A stretch of DNA of 8,066 nucleotides from JAWLFI01 sp964626595 (lineage in GTDB: Bacteria; Bacteroidota; Bacteroidia; Chitinophagales; Saprospiraceae). A program made the position numbers and the translations under genes. Position 1 is the stretch's first letter. Each line of letters opens with the position of its first letter. Of this stretch, positions 1 to 6,602 are shown in pieces. The stretch covers positions 1 through 8,066 of the forward strand of contig CAZVFU010000091.1 in NCBI GenBank assembly GCA_964626595.1. The letters are read 5' to 3'. The notes beneath the pieces were generated by a model. The model did not search any database. It saw only the letters and a program-made list of their open reading frames with translations, and was not told the DNA's origin.

Positions 1-44
1 AGCGCATCGAGCATCGCCGATAGGCGAATGCTCGATGGACGCCC
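1..44 (-). repeat. Edge hairpin, possible GGGCGT element
   Basis: A near-perfect inverted repeat is visible: ATCGAGCATCGCC at 6-18 and GGCGAATGCTCGAT at 23-36, with a 4-nt loop (GATA) and one extra base in the right arm. Read on the minus strand, it is preceded by a T-rich run and begins GGGCGTCC (44 to 37). That resembles the T-rich run plus GGGCGTGCC that opens the large element at 2991. It may be the first part of a further copy in the opposite orientation, cut by the window edge. It could equally be an unrelated hairpin downstream of a gene to the left. Only the hairpin itself is certain. Confidence 0.45.
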
Positions 45-52
45 AAAAATTT

Positions 53-127
53 AAAAAAAGACTACCTTATAAAAAGGGAGAGTAAACCATACTATGCAAT
101 AAAGGGTAGCCCTTTCAGGCTTTTTTT
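53..127. terminator. Weak terminator-like structures after rnr
   Basis: On the minus strand, downstream of RNase R, GGCTACC (111 to 105) can pair with GGTAGTC (66 to 60) using one G-U pair, and seven T follow (59 to 53). The loop is long, about 38 nt, with a small AGTA/TACT hairpin inside (93-81). On the plus strand, AGCC (108-111) pairs with GGCT (118-121) and T6 follows, which could end a rightward gene lying to the left of the window. An overlapping AAAGGG/CCCTTT hairpin (101-106, 110-115) competes with both. None is strong, so termination here is an inference. Confidence 0.3.
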
Positions 128-129
128 GA

Positions 130-158
130 CCCCGAGGGTGCTTGACCTTCGCGGGCTC
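130..158 (+). repeat. Fragment resembling the 2991 element's first hairpin
   Basis: This stretch shares ordered blocks with 3000-3028: CCCCGAGG (130-137), TGACCTTCG (143-151) and GCTC (155-158), with small spacing differences. The same blocks occur at 3000-3007, 3011-3019 and 3025-3028. Here the arms can pair as CCCG (131-134) with CGGG (152-155) and AGG with CCT. It overlaps the last base of the rnr stop codon. It may be a decayed piece of the same repeat; chance similarity of GC-rich hairpins is not excluded. Confidence 0.35.
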
Positions 159-2359
159 TAGTTCTCGTCGATCATACTGACCAACTCCATGTCAATTTCT
201 CTACGGGTTAGGTTGACGCCCAGTATTTTAACATTGACTCGGGTACCCATTTTGAGGACCCATGATGTTTTCTTGCCCGTAGCTCTATATTTGCGAGGTT
301 CCACCAAAAAGGGTTCGTCCAGAGTGGAAAAAGGAACCATGCCTTCGGCCATACTTCCTTCCAATTCGACAAATATCCCTTTTTCGATAACTCCCGACAC
401 GTAGCCCGGCATGATGGCCCCTACCTGATTTTCGAGGAACTCGGCTTTCTTATATCGAATTGACTCCCTTTCTGCCTCCTGTGCCCGACGTTCAATGTCG
501 GAGATGTATCGAGCATGGCGTTTGATTTCTTTCTGGTCTCTTTTCTTGGGCTTCTCTTGCAGCTGCTCGTGAAGAATTCGGTGGACCCATACATCGGCAT
601 ATCTGCGAATGGGCGAGGTGAAATGGGTGTAATTTTCAAATCCCAGACCATAATGGCCGATGTTTTCAGTGCTGTATATTGCTTTCGCCATGGTTCGAAT
701 AGCTAAAGGCTCCAATATCTTAAGCGCATCGTCATGTCGCGCCTTTTCCACGAGTCGATTGAAGGAATTCGTGATCGAATCCGGACTCGAGGAATCGAAC
801 TGAAAGCCGACCTCTTTGGCCATCGCGGCAAAGTCCTGAATTTTTTCGGGATCTGGCGTGTCGTGAATACGGTATAGAAACGGGATATCTTTCCCGTGCT
901 TTTCTTTCTCAATGATAAAGGTCGCGACCTCCCGATTTGCGAGAAGCATGAGATCTTCGACCAGCATATGGGCTTCATTCCGCTCCTTGACGTAAATCTC
1001 TACCGGCTTTCCGTTGTCATCCAGCTCAAACTGGACTTCATCGGTTTCAAAAGAGATGGATCCATGGTTAAAGCGGTAGTCACGGAGCCGGTGGGCTACG
1101 AGATTCATTGCCTGAATCTCGTCGGATAGGGCGTGAGGTACATCGCCACGCATGATTTCGTAGGCCTGCTCATAGGTGAATCGCTCATTCGAATGGATCA
1201 GCGTTTTACCGAACCACTTTTTTTGAATGTGGTGCTTTTCATTGAAAGTAAACATGGCAGAAAAGGCAAGTCGATCTTGTTTGGGAACGAGCGAGCACAA
1301 ATTATTTGACAAGCGCTCGGGCAACATGGGATTTACCCGATCGACCAGGTAGACGGAAGTGGTGCGCTCTTTAGCCTCCTCATCCATAGCACTGCCTTCC
1401 ACTAAATAGTGAGTGACATCGGCAATATGAATCCCCACTTCGTAATGTCCATTTTCCAACTCCCGGTAGGAGAGGGCATCATCAAAGTCCTTGGCGGTAG
1501 CCGGATCGATCGTAAATGTGGTGATGTCACGAATATCTTTGCGGTCTTTCAAGTCTGAAGGCTGAATTTCAGCCGGAATGTGCTCCGCTTCTTTCATGAC
1601 TTCTTCTGGGAATTTGAGGTTGAACCCTTTCTGGATAAGAATGGAGTTCATCTCGATATCATTACTGCCCGATTCGCCCAGTGCCGTAGTGATTTCTCCA
1701 ATGGGCAGCTGCCCTTTTCGCTCCGGCCAATTGTTTATTTTAACCACCACGATGGTGCCATCCGCGACCTCGTAGGCCGATTGATCGAAGATTTTTACGT
1801 CAAAGTGCGTTTTTCCGTCCTCGGTTTCTACAATGCAGAATTTATTGCGATGCACCAATTTTCCCACAAAACGATCTCTGTCGCGTTTGACAATTCCGGT
1901 GATCTCACCCTCTGGTTTCCGCTTGCCTGACTTCACGATGTTAATTTTCACCGTGTCTCGATGCAAAGCGGTTTTCATTCGCCTCGGGGGGACAAAAACA
2001 TCGGTCTCCATCCCTTCAATCATGACAAAAGCAGCTCCGCTTCGAGTCTTATCTACGGTTCCAATATGCTGCTTATCCTTCGATTTGCCGTGCATAGAAG
2101 GGATTTTCGGATCCTGTTTTTGCAATTTGTTGCGTTGCTTTTTAGTATTTGGATAGGTGTATTTCCCATCTTCAGTTCGAAGCACTTTGTTTCGCTCAAT
2201 AAGCATTTCTGCCGCCTGCAAAATTTCTTTAGTTGAATTTCCTACCCTCAGGTGCGTTTTTAGCTCTTCAATACTGTATTTCTCGTTGGCATTTGAATTG
2301 ATGTAGTTGCTTAGTTTTTGAACTAATCTTCTTGTGCTCAGTGATTTATTATTTCCCAT
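158..2359 (-). CDS. rnr: Ribonuclease R (3'-5' exoribonuclease)
   Basis: Cytoplasmic processive 3'-to-5' hydrolytic exoribonuclease of the RNase II/RNB family; family members degrade structured RNA and take part in mRNA and rRNA turnover. The 733-aa product has the full RNase R order: a winged-helix-like N-terminus (about 1-70), a basic linker, cold-shock-type OB domains (about 95-225), the RNB catalytic domain (about 275-600) and a C-terminal S1 domain (about 645-727). The metal-binding aspartates are intact in TIDPATAKDFDDA: D285, D291, D293 and D294, with the spacing of RNase II D201/D207/D209/D210. The HFTSPIRRYAD motif (579-589) is present. It is shorter than E. coli RNase R, mainly because it lacks the long lysine-rich tail. 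The ATG start (2359-2357) gives a normal N-terminus. It follows the hypothetical gene by 6 bp, so co-transcription is likely. The stop is TAG. Confidence 0.97.
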   Translation of the reverse strand: MGNNKSLSTRRLVQKLSNYINSNANEKYSIEELKTHLRVGNSTKEILQAAEMLIERNKVLRTEDGKYTYPNTKKQRNKLQKQDPKIPSMHGKSKDKQHIGTVDKTRSGAAFVMIEGMETDVFVPPRRMKTALHRDTVKINIVKSGKRKPEGEITGIVKRDRDRFVGKLVHRNKFCIVETEDGKTHFDVKIFDQSAYEVADGTIVVVKINNWPERKGQLPIGEITTALGESGSNDIEMNSILIQKGFNLKFPEEVMKEAEHIPAEIQPSDLKDRKDIRDITTFTIDPATAKDFDDALSYRELENGHYEVGIHIADVTHYLVEGSAMDEEAKERTTSVYLVDRVNPMLPERLSNNLCSLVPKQDRLAFSAMFTFNEKHHIQKKWFGKTLIHSNERFTYEQAYEIMRGDVPHALSDEIQAMNLVAHRLRDYRFNHGSISFETDEVQFELDDNGKPVEIYVKERNEAHMLVEDLMLLANREVATFIIEKEKHGKDIPFLYRIHDTPDPEKIQDFAAMAKEVGFQFDSSSPDSITNSFNRLVEKARHDDALKILEPLAIRTMAKAIYSTENIGHYGLGFENYTHFTSPIRRYADVWVHRILHEQLQEKPKKRDQKEIKRHARYISDIERRAQEAERESIRYKKAEFLENQVGAIMPGYVSGVIEKGIFVELEGSMAEGMVPFSTLDEPFLVEPRKYRATGKKTSWVLKMGTRVNVKILGVNLTRREIDMELVSMIDEN

Positions 2360-2365
2360 TCTATT

Positions 2366-2884
2366 TTATATGTTGTGATCAGAAAGACTGTAGATGATTT
2401 TGCCATCGGGGAGCAATTCCATACTAAAAGCCCTTGAATTTGTTGGTTGATATTTTTTAGACTCAATGGGGTTCGCCCCTTCTACAATGTGAATCGTCCA
2501 ATCCTCGCTGATCGTTGGGATCGCCCGATGAATTTTTTCGCCCTCCGTGAGCATTCCGCCTATTTTCTCCTGCGCAATCTGCTCCCCATCTAAATCATAC
2601 GTCAATAAAAAGTACTCATATACCAGTAAAGTAGCTTTAAAGTAGACAACAGCGTGAAACGCATTAGTGTTCGGAATTTTTAAACAAGGAATATATTCAT
2701 CGTATGCGTCCGTAGCTCCCTCTATGCTCTGGTCCAGCAGATACTCCTGTATCATGGGCTGCGGCAAAGGCGTGTTGGTCTTACTAAATTCGTGATGCGC
2801 ATCCGCTGTCAAGATAACGGGCAAATCCAATTCAGGGAAGTAACTCAAGAATCGGTCAAAAGATGTTCGCTTTTCTTTATTCAT
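2366..2884 (-). CDS. Conserved hypothetical protein, upstream of rnr
   Basis: I do not recognise a named family. The 172-aa product is acidic and has no signal peptide or clear membrane segment, so it is probably cytoplasmic. It opens FDRFLSYFPELDLPVILTAD (9-28), followed by a region rich in proline and short hydrophobic strands. Two stretches resemble a beta-hairpin repeat: LTYDLDGEQIAQ (94-105) and MELLPDGKIIYSL (155-167). From memory, proteins with similar wording occur as uncharacterised genes in other Bacteroidota. The frame stays open up to 3070, but I chose the ATG at 2884-2882. Upstream of it the reading runs through a GC-rich repeat and gives arginine- and proline-rich low-quality sequence. 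A GAGGA lies about 9 bases before the chosen ATG. The stop is 6 bp before rnr, which suggests one operon. A role in RNA metabolism would rest on neighbourhood alone. Confidence 0.75.
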   Translation of the reverse strand: MNKEKRTSFDRFLSYFPELDLPVILTADAHHEFSKTNTPLPQPMIQEYLLDQSIEGATDAYDEYIPCLKIPNTNAFHAVVYFKATLLVYEYFLLTYDLDGEQIAQEKIGGMLTEGEKIHRAIPTISEDWTIHIVEGANPIESKKYQPTNSRAFSMELLPDGKIIYSLSDHNI

Positions 2885-2990
2885 ATACAAATATTCCTCA
2901 ATCTGACAGCAAAGATGGGGATAATGTCGCAATCTATAGGTATAAGTCCCCCTATCCTTTATTTCTTTAGGCGGCACTCTTATTTTTTTA

Positions 2991-3125
2991 GGGCGTGCCC
3001 CCCGAGGCTCTGACCTTCGGCAGAGCTCGGGGGTCGGGCCCCTGCGGGGTGCCGTCCTCGAGATCGCCATTCGCGATCTCGGGACCGCCTGCCGGCGCCC
3101 TCCGTACCCCTCACGCGGCCTCCGC
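2991..3125 (+). repeat. GC-rich multi-hairpin GGGCGTGCC element
   Basis: This GC-rich block sits in AT-rich surroundings, right after a run of seven T, and folds extensively. Hairpin 1 is a 13-bp stem with one bulged G (2999-3012 with 3021-3033). Hairpin 2 is CCCC/GGGG (3039-3042, 3046-3049). Hairpin 3 is a perfect 9-bp CGAGATCGC/GCGATCTCG stem (3059-3067, 3073-3081), extended by GTCC/GGAC (3054-3057, 3082-3085) past one bulged T. An outer stem can form between GCGTG (2993-2997) and CACGC (3112-3116), or alternatively GGGCG with CGCCC (3096-3100). From memory, elements with GGGCGTGCC, then TCGGGC, then CCCCTCACGCG occur repeatedly between genes in Bacteroidota; I cannot name the family with certainty. 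It could be a REP-like DNA repeat or a structured RNA. The transcribed strand is unknown; the plus sign only marks the orientation that starts with GGGCGT. Confidence 0.7.
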
Positions 3126-3197
3126 GCCAGGCCAGAGGAATTGCATGTTCATCTATCCATGTCTTTGTGTATTGCAGTCAAGCTCCGCGTTTTCCCG

Positions 3198-3250
3198 ATC
3201 CCCTAAAAACAATCCTATCATCCCATCATCCTAAAATTTGATTCAGACAA
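3198..3250. repeat. Short ATCC repeat tract ending in GATTCAGAC
   Basis: ATCC recurs at 3198, 3212, 3220 and 3228, with spacings of 14, 8 and 8 bases, and the tract ends in TGATTCAGACAA (3239-3250). On the minus strand it reads GTCTGAATCA followed by imperfect GGATGATG-type units. From memory, a GTCTGAATCA boundary followed by short degenerate GGAT units is a recurring intergenic pattern in Bacteroidota and some other phyla. Its function is unknown to me and this copy is short. Confidence 0.45.
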
Positions 3251-3253
3251 TGA

Positions 3254-3276
3254 GGCTGGGTGCTTTTGCCGTTGCA
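3254..3276 (+). repeat. Remnant of the GGGCGT element's 3' part
   Basis: GGCTGG (3254-3259), GTGC (3260-3263) and GTTGCA (3271-3276) occur in the same order as GGCTGG (3324-3329), GTGC (3359-3362) and GTTGCA (3373-3378) in the following element, with the middle missing. This suggests an internally deleted copy lying directly before it. The blocks are short, so this is an inference. Confidence 0.3.
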
Positions 3277-3280
3277 GATA

Positions 3281-3387
3281 CAGGGCGTGCCTTGCCCTGT
3301 CGAAGCAATTGCGTAGGCGTTCGGGCTGGTTCATCCTCCTCCATTAAAGGCGTGGCCAGTGCACTTGCTCCCGTTGCATTCCCCCCC
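3281..3387 (+). repeat. Second, diverged GGGCGTGCC element
   Basis: GGGCGTGCC (3283-3291) and TCGGGC (3321-3326) match the same blocks in the element at 2991 (2991-2999 and 3034-3039), in the same order and orientation, and the copy ends in a C-rich run (3381-3387). A 7-bp stem ACAGGGC/GCCCTGT (3280-3286, 3294-3300) forms around the opening. The central hairpin and the terminal CTCACGCG block of the first copy are not visible, so this copy is diverged or belongs to another subtype. Confidence 0.5.
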
Positions 3388-3390
3388 TCC

Positions 3391-3780
3391 GGTATTAGCT
3401 TTTGAGCAATAATATAAAAATACCATCCATTCTGGATTTGGCTCCCGACATGTCTAGGAATACCGTCTCTGATCAGAGTAATCAGTTCACAAGAAAAATT
3501 AGCGGTTCAGATAGGTAAATAAAACAACAACTCCCTCAACCTGAACTCAGAAAATACATAGCCTTCATAATCCAGGAAAAACCGCAAATCCCGATTTCTG
3601 TAGCCTATTTTATGTATCTCACGCGAATCCTTTAGCACCGTTCCTCTATGGAACACAAACCCAGATAGTCTTTGATACATGAAGCTCAATTTGCTCAATT
3701 CTTACAAAAACCACCCTCTTTCATTCGGGTTAGGTCATCAACAAATCATCAAGCCAGGATGTCCACATGCCTTTTGTCAT
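3391..3780. other. Non-coding stretch, nothing recognised
   Basis: This AT-rich intergenic sequence has no gene I would support. A 63-codon frame on the minus strand (3698 to 3507) has no recognisable motif or partner gene and is treated as chance. No tRNA, riboswitch or strong hairpin was seen. It forms the distal upstream region of the sdhC operon. Confidence 0.6.
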
Positions 3781-3787
3781 GGCAGTT

Positions 3788-3836
3788 TAAAACTATTCTA
3801 AATACAGCAAATCAAAATGACTGGGTAAAACTATTC
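3788..3836 (+). promoter_or_regulatory. Paired 11-bp direct repeats before sdhC
   Basis: TAAAACTATTC occurs twice without mismatch, at 3788-3798 and 3826-3836, 38 bp apart start to start. The second copy overlaps the expected -33 region of the sdhC promoter. This layout suits binding of a regulator that controls sdhCAB. No regulator is known from the window, and the repeats are short and AT-rich enough that chance remains possible. Confidence 0.35.
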
Positions 3837-3866
3837 GACTAAAAACGCATTAATTTGGTACATTTG
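3834..3866 (+). promoter_or_regulatory. Bacteroidota-type promoter of sdhCAB
   Basis: TACATTTG at 3859-3866 matches the Bacteroidota -7 consensus TAnnTTTG exactly. A TTCG at 3834-3837, 21 bases upstream, is an imperfect match to the -33 TTTG box. Transcription would start a few bases after the -7 box, giving a leader of only about 10-20 nt before the sdhC ATG at 3889. The position, at the head of the operon after a long gap, supports the call. Confidence 0.6.
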
Positions 3867-3888
3867 GGATACGAAATATACAACCCTT

Positions 3889-4584
3889 ATGAAAAATTGG
3901 TTTCAAAATTTCCTGACTTCTTCCATTGGAAGAAAAACGATCATGAGTCTAACCGGACTCTTTCTCATTATTTTTCTGGTCGTGCACCTTACAGGTAATC
4001 TGCAGTTGTTATCCGGCGACGGAGGAAGAGCTTTTAATGAGTATGCCTATTTTATGACGCATAATCCATTGATTAAGACCTTGTCTTACGGCCTGTACTT
4101 TTTTATTTTGCTACACGCCATACAAGGTATCGTTATAAAACTGAGCAACAATAAAGCCAGAGGTGCTCAAGGTTATCGAAAATATAATGCGGGTGTGAAT
4201 TCATGGGCGTCCAAACAAATGGCTTTACTAGGTATTCTAGTTTTTGCTTTTCTTATGCTTCACATGGGCGATTTTTGGTTTTCTATGAAAACGGGAAATA
4301 TTGAGACGGTATCCATTGCCGGCTACAGCGAGCCGGTGGCAGATTTACAGTCTAAAGTAGAGGCATCTTTTGCCAATGTTTGGATTGTGATCGCTTATTT
4401 GGTGGGTCTATTAGCACTCGCTTTTCACCTGTGGCACGGATTCTGGTCCGCATTTCAAACTCTGGGGCTGGATCATGAAAAGTATACCCCATTAATCAAA
4501 ACAGTGGGTAAGCTGTACGCCATCATTATACCGGCGGGCTTTGCTGTTATCCCTATTTACATGTTTTTCGAAAGTCAATCCTAA
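3889..4584 (+). CDS. sdhC: Succinate dehydrogenase cytochrome b subunit
   Basis: Membrane anchor and heme b subunit of complex II, passing electrons from SdhB to menaquinone in the inner membrane. The 231-aa product has five hydrophobic segments (about 17-36, 65-84, 109-128, 162-184 and 205-226), as in the single-subunit di-heme b558 anchors of B. subtilis and Wolinella. Histidines in the expected helices are H33 (VVHLTGN), H76 (LLHAIQG), H125 (MLHMGDF) and H180 (FHLWHG), matching by position the four axial heme ligands of that family. It opens with the typical SSIGRKTIMSLTG wording. No sdhD follows, as expected for this anchor type. It is the first gene of sdhCAB, 12 bp before sdhA, and sits just after the predicted promoter. 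The length is normal and the start is the ATG immediately before KNWF. Confidence 0.95.
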   Translation: MKNWFQNFLTSSIGRKTIMSLTGLFLIIFLVVHLTGNLQLLSGDGGRAFNEYAYFMTHNPLIKTLSYGLYFFILLHAIQGIVIKLSNNKARGAQGYRKYNAGVNSWASKQMALLGILVFAFLMLHMGDFWFSMKTGNIETVSIAGYSEPVADLQSKVEASFANVWIVIAYLVGLLALAFHLWHGFWSAFQTLGLDHEKYTPLIKTVGKLYAIIIPAGFAVIPIYMFFESQS

Positions 4585-4596
4585 TCTAATATATCT

Positions 4597-6594
4597 ATGG
4601 AACTGAATGCAAATATACCCGAAGGCGAACTGACAGAGAAGTGGCAGAAATATCGGTCTTCCATGAATTTGGTGGCGCCTAATAACAAGAGGAAACTGGA
4701 AGTAATCGTGGTAGGAACCGGTCTGGCGGGAGCTTCGGCCGCCGCTTCTTTGGGTGAATTGGGTTACAAAGTCAAAGCATACACTTTTCACGACTCACCA
4801 CGTCGGGCGCACAGTATTGCTGCTCAAGGAGGAATTAATGCCGCTAAGAATTATCAAAATGATGGAGATAGTGTGTATCGACTTTTTTACGATACAATAA
4901 AAGGGGGCGACTACCGCTCCCGCGAAGCGAACGTTTATCGACTGGCAGAAGTCAGTACTGAAATAATAGATCAAGCTGTGGCACAAGGAGTGCCATTTGC
5001 CCGAGAATACGGTGGACTTTTGGCCAACCGGTCATTCGGTGGGGTCCAGGTAAGTCGTACCTTTTACGCCCGAGGTCAAACCGGCCAGCAATTGCTATTG
5101 GGAGCCTATCAGGCCCTGGAGCGTCAAGTGGCGACAGGCGGTGTCAAACTGTACAACCGACATGAAATGCTCGACCTGGTTATGGTTGATGGCAAAGCGC
5201 GCGGTATTATTACCCGTAATTTAGTGACGGGCGAATTGGAGCGCCATGCTGCTCATGCGGTGGTTTTAGCTACCGGTGGATACGGCAATGTATATTATTT
5301 GTCCACTAACGCCATGAATTGCAATGTTTCTGCTGCATGGCGAGCCTCTAAGCGAGGCGCATTGATGGCTAACCCTAGCTTTTGTCAGATTCACCCGACT
5401 TGTATTCCGGTTTCAGGAAAATATCAATCTAAATTGACCTTGATGTCCGAATCCCTTCGAAATGACGGGCGGGTTTGGGTGCCGAAATCGAAAGAGGATG
5501 TACAAAAAGTCCGCGAAGGCAGCCTGCATCCGACAGACATTAAAGAAGAAGATCGGGACTATTATCTGGAGCGACGATACCCGGCATTCGGTAATCTCGT
5601 CCCGCGAGATGTGGCTTCCCGCGCAGCTAAGACCGCTTGCGATGAAGGCTATGGTGTGAATAGTACCGGGCTGGCTGTTTTCTTAGATTTCGCCTCGGCG
5701 ATCGAGCGATATGGAAAAGCAGAAGCACACAGTCAGGGTATTGACAAGGCCAGCCAAGAAAAAATAATCGAATTGGGCGAAAAAGTGGTGGAGAAGAAAT
5801 ACGGTAATCTCTTCGAAATGTATGAAAAGATCACCGGCGATAATCCCTACAAAACGCCGATGCAAATTTACCCGGCCATTCACTACACCATGGGTGGTTT
5901 ATGGGTAGACTACAATTTACAGACGAACCTGCCGGGCTTGTTTGCTCTTGGCGAAGCCAATTTCTCTGATCATGGCGCAAATCGCTTAGGTGCCTCTGCA
6001 CTCATGCAGGGCCTTGCCGATGGATACTTTGTGATTCCATACACTATTGGTACTTTCCTCGCCAATGAAATTAACACCCCGCCTTTCGATCCGGAGGGAG
6101 AGGAGTTCAAACAAGCTGAAGCCGATGTAAAAGCCCGAATTGATGCTTTACTGAATGTCGATGGCTCTAAGTCGGTGGAAAGTTTCCACCGAGAACTCGG
6201 TCTATTGATTTGGGATTACTGTGGCATGAGCCGAAACGAAAAAGGACTCAAAACGGCGCTTGAAAAAGTTCGCGCGCTGAGAAAAGAGTATTATGAGAAT
6301 GTCTACGTGCCCGGCAAGGCCAATGACTTCAATCCGGAATTAGAGAAAGCGACCCGAGTAGCTGATTTCATGGAACTCGGTGAACTTATGATTTTAGACG
6401 CCCTCGATCGCGACGAATCTTGCGGAGGACACTTCCGGGAAGAATATCAGACAGAGGATGGCGAGGCCCTGCGCCGCGATGATGAATACGCCTATGTTTC
6501 GGCCTGGCGCTGGAGCGACGATCTAAACCACGAGTTGATTAAAGAGCAGCTTAAATTTGATAACGTCGAGTTGAAAACTCGATCATACAAATAA
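4597..6594 (+). CDS. sdhA: Succinate dehydrogenase flavoprotein subunit
   Basis: Catalytic subunit of complex II: it oxidises succinate to fumarate with covalently bound FAD, on the cytoplasmic face of the membrane. The 665-aa product carries the dinucleotide-binding glycine motif VVGTGLAGASAA (38-49) and the FAD-attachment histidine H72 in AHSIAAQGG. Dicarboxylate-site residues are recognisable: H266 in QIHPTC, R337 in VPRDVASR, H429 in AIHYTMGG and R463 in ANRLGASAL. These match, by motif, E. coli H242, R286, H354 and R399. A second FAD-binding stretch is LFALGEANFSDHGANRLGAS (448-467). The C-terminal helical domain and a tail rich in acidic and aromatic residues (about 600-640) follow. Its sequence type is the B. 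subtilis/Bacteroidota form used with a five-helix anchor. It lies 8 bp before sdhB. Such enzymes can also run as fumarate reductases; the sequence alone does not exclude that. Confidence 0.97.
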   Translation: MELNANIPEGELTEKWQKYRSSMNLVAPNNKRKLEVIVVGTGLAGASAAASLGELGYKVKAYTFHDSPRRAHSIAAQGGINAAKNYQNDGDSVYRLFYDTIKGGDYRSREANVYRLAEVSTEIIDQAVAQGVPFAREYGGLLANRSFGGVQVSRTFYARGQTGQQLLLGAYQALERQVATGGVKLYNRHEMLDLVMVDGKARGIITRNLVTGELERHAAHAVVLATGGYGNVYYLSTNAMNCNVSAAWRASKRGALMANPSFCQIHPTCIPVSGKYQSKLTLMSESLRNDGRVWVPKSKEDVQKVREGSLHPTDIKEEDRDYYLERRYPAFGNLVPRDVASRAAKTACDEGYGVNSTGLAVFLDFASAIERYGKAEAHSQGIDKASQEKIIELGEKVVEKKYGNLFEMYEKITGDNPYKTPMQIYPAIHYTMGGLWVDYNLQTNLPGLFALGEANFSDHGANRLGASALMQGLADGYFVIPYTIGTFLANEINTPPFDPEGEEFKQAEADVKARIDALLNVDGSKSVESFHRELGLLIWDYCGMSRNEKGLKTALEKVRALRKEYYENVYVPGKANDFNPELEKATRVADFMELGELMILDALDRDESCGGHFREEYQTEDGEALRRDDEYAYVSAWRWSDDLNHELIKEQLKFDNVELKTRSYK

Positions 6595-6602
6595 AATAGA
6601 AG

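Noticed and set aside
189..2236. Several plus-strand frames antisense to rnr
   Set aside because: They are shadows of the strongly supported RNase R reading frame and show no family resemblance.
2885..3070. Longer start for the hypothetical gene at 3070
   Set aside because: The added residues are translated from a GC-rich hairpin repeat and then from AT-rich leader; the protein-like sequence begins at the ATG at 2884.
2995..3234. 79-codon plus-strand frame across the GC-rich element
   Set aside because: It is a translation of the folded repeat and the ATCC tract, with low-complexity proline, alanine and serine content and no domain.
2991..3387. CRISPR array or insertion sequence
   Set aside because: There are no regularly spaced identical repeats with unique spacers, no transposase frame and no clean terminal inverted repeats with target duplications.
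3507..3698. 63-codon minus-strand frame in the intergenic gap
   Set aside because: It has no recognisable motif, no partner gene and no promoter, and frames of this length are expected by chance in 1 kb of non-coding DNA. It could be a gene remnant, but nothing supports that.
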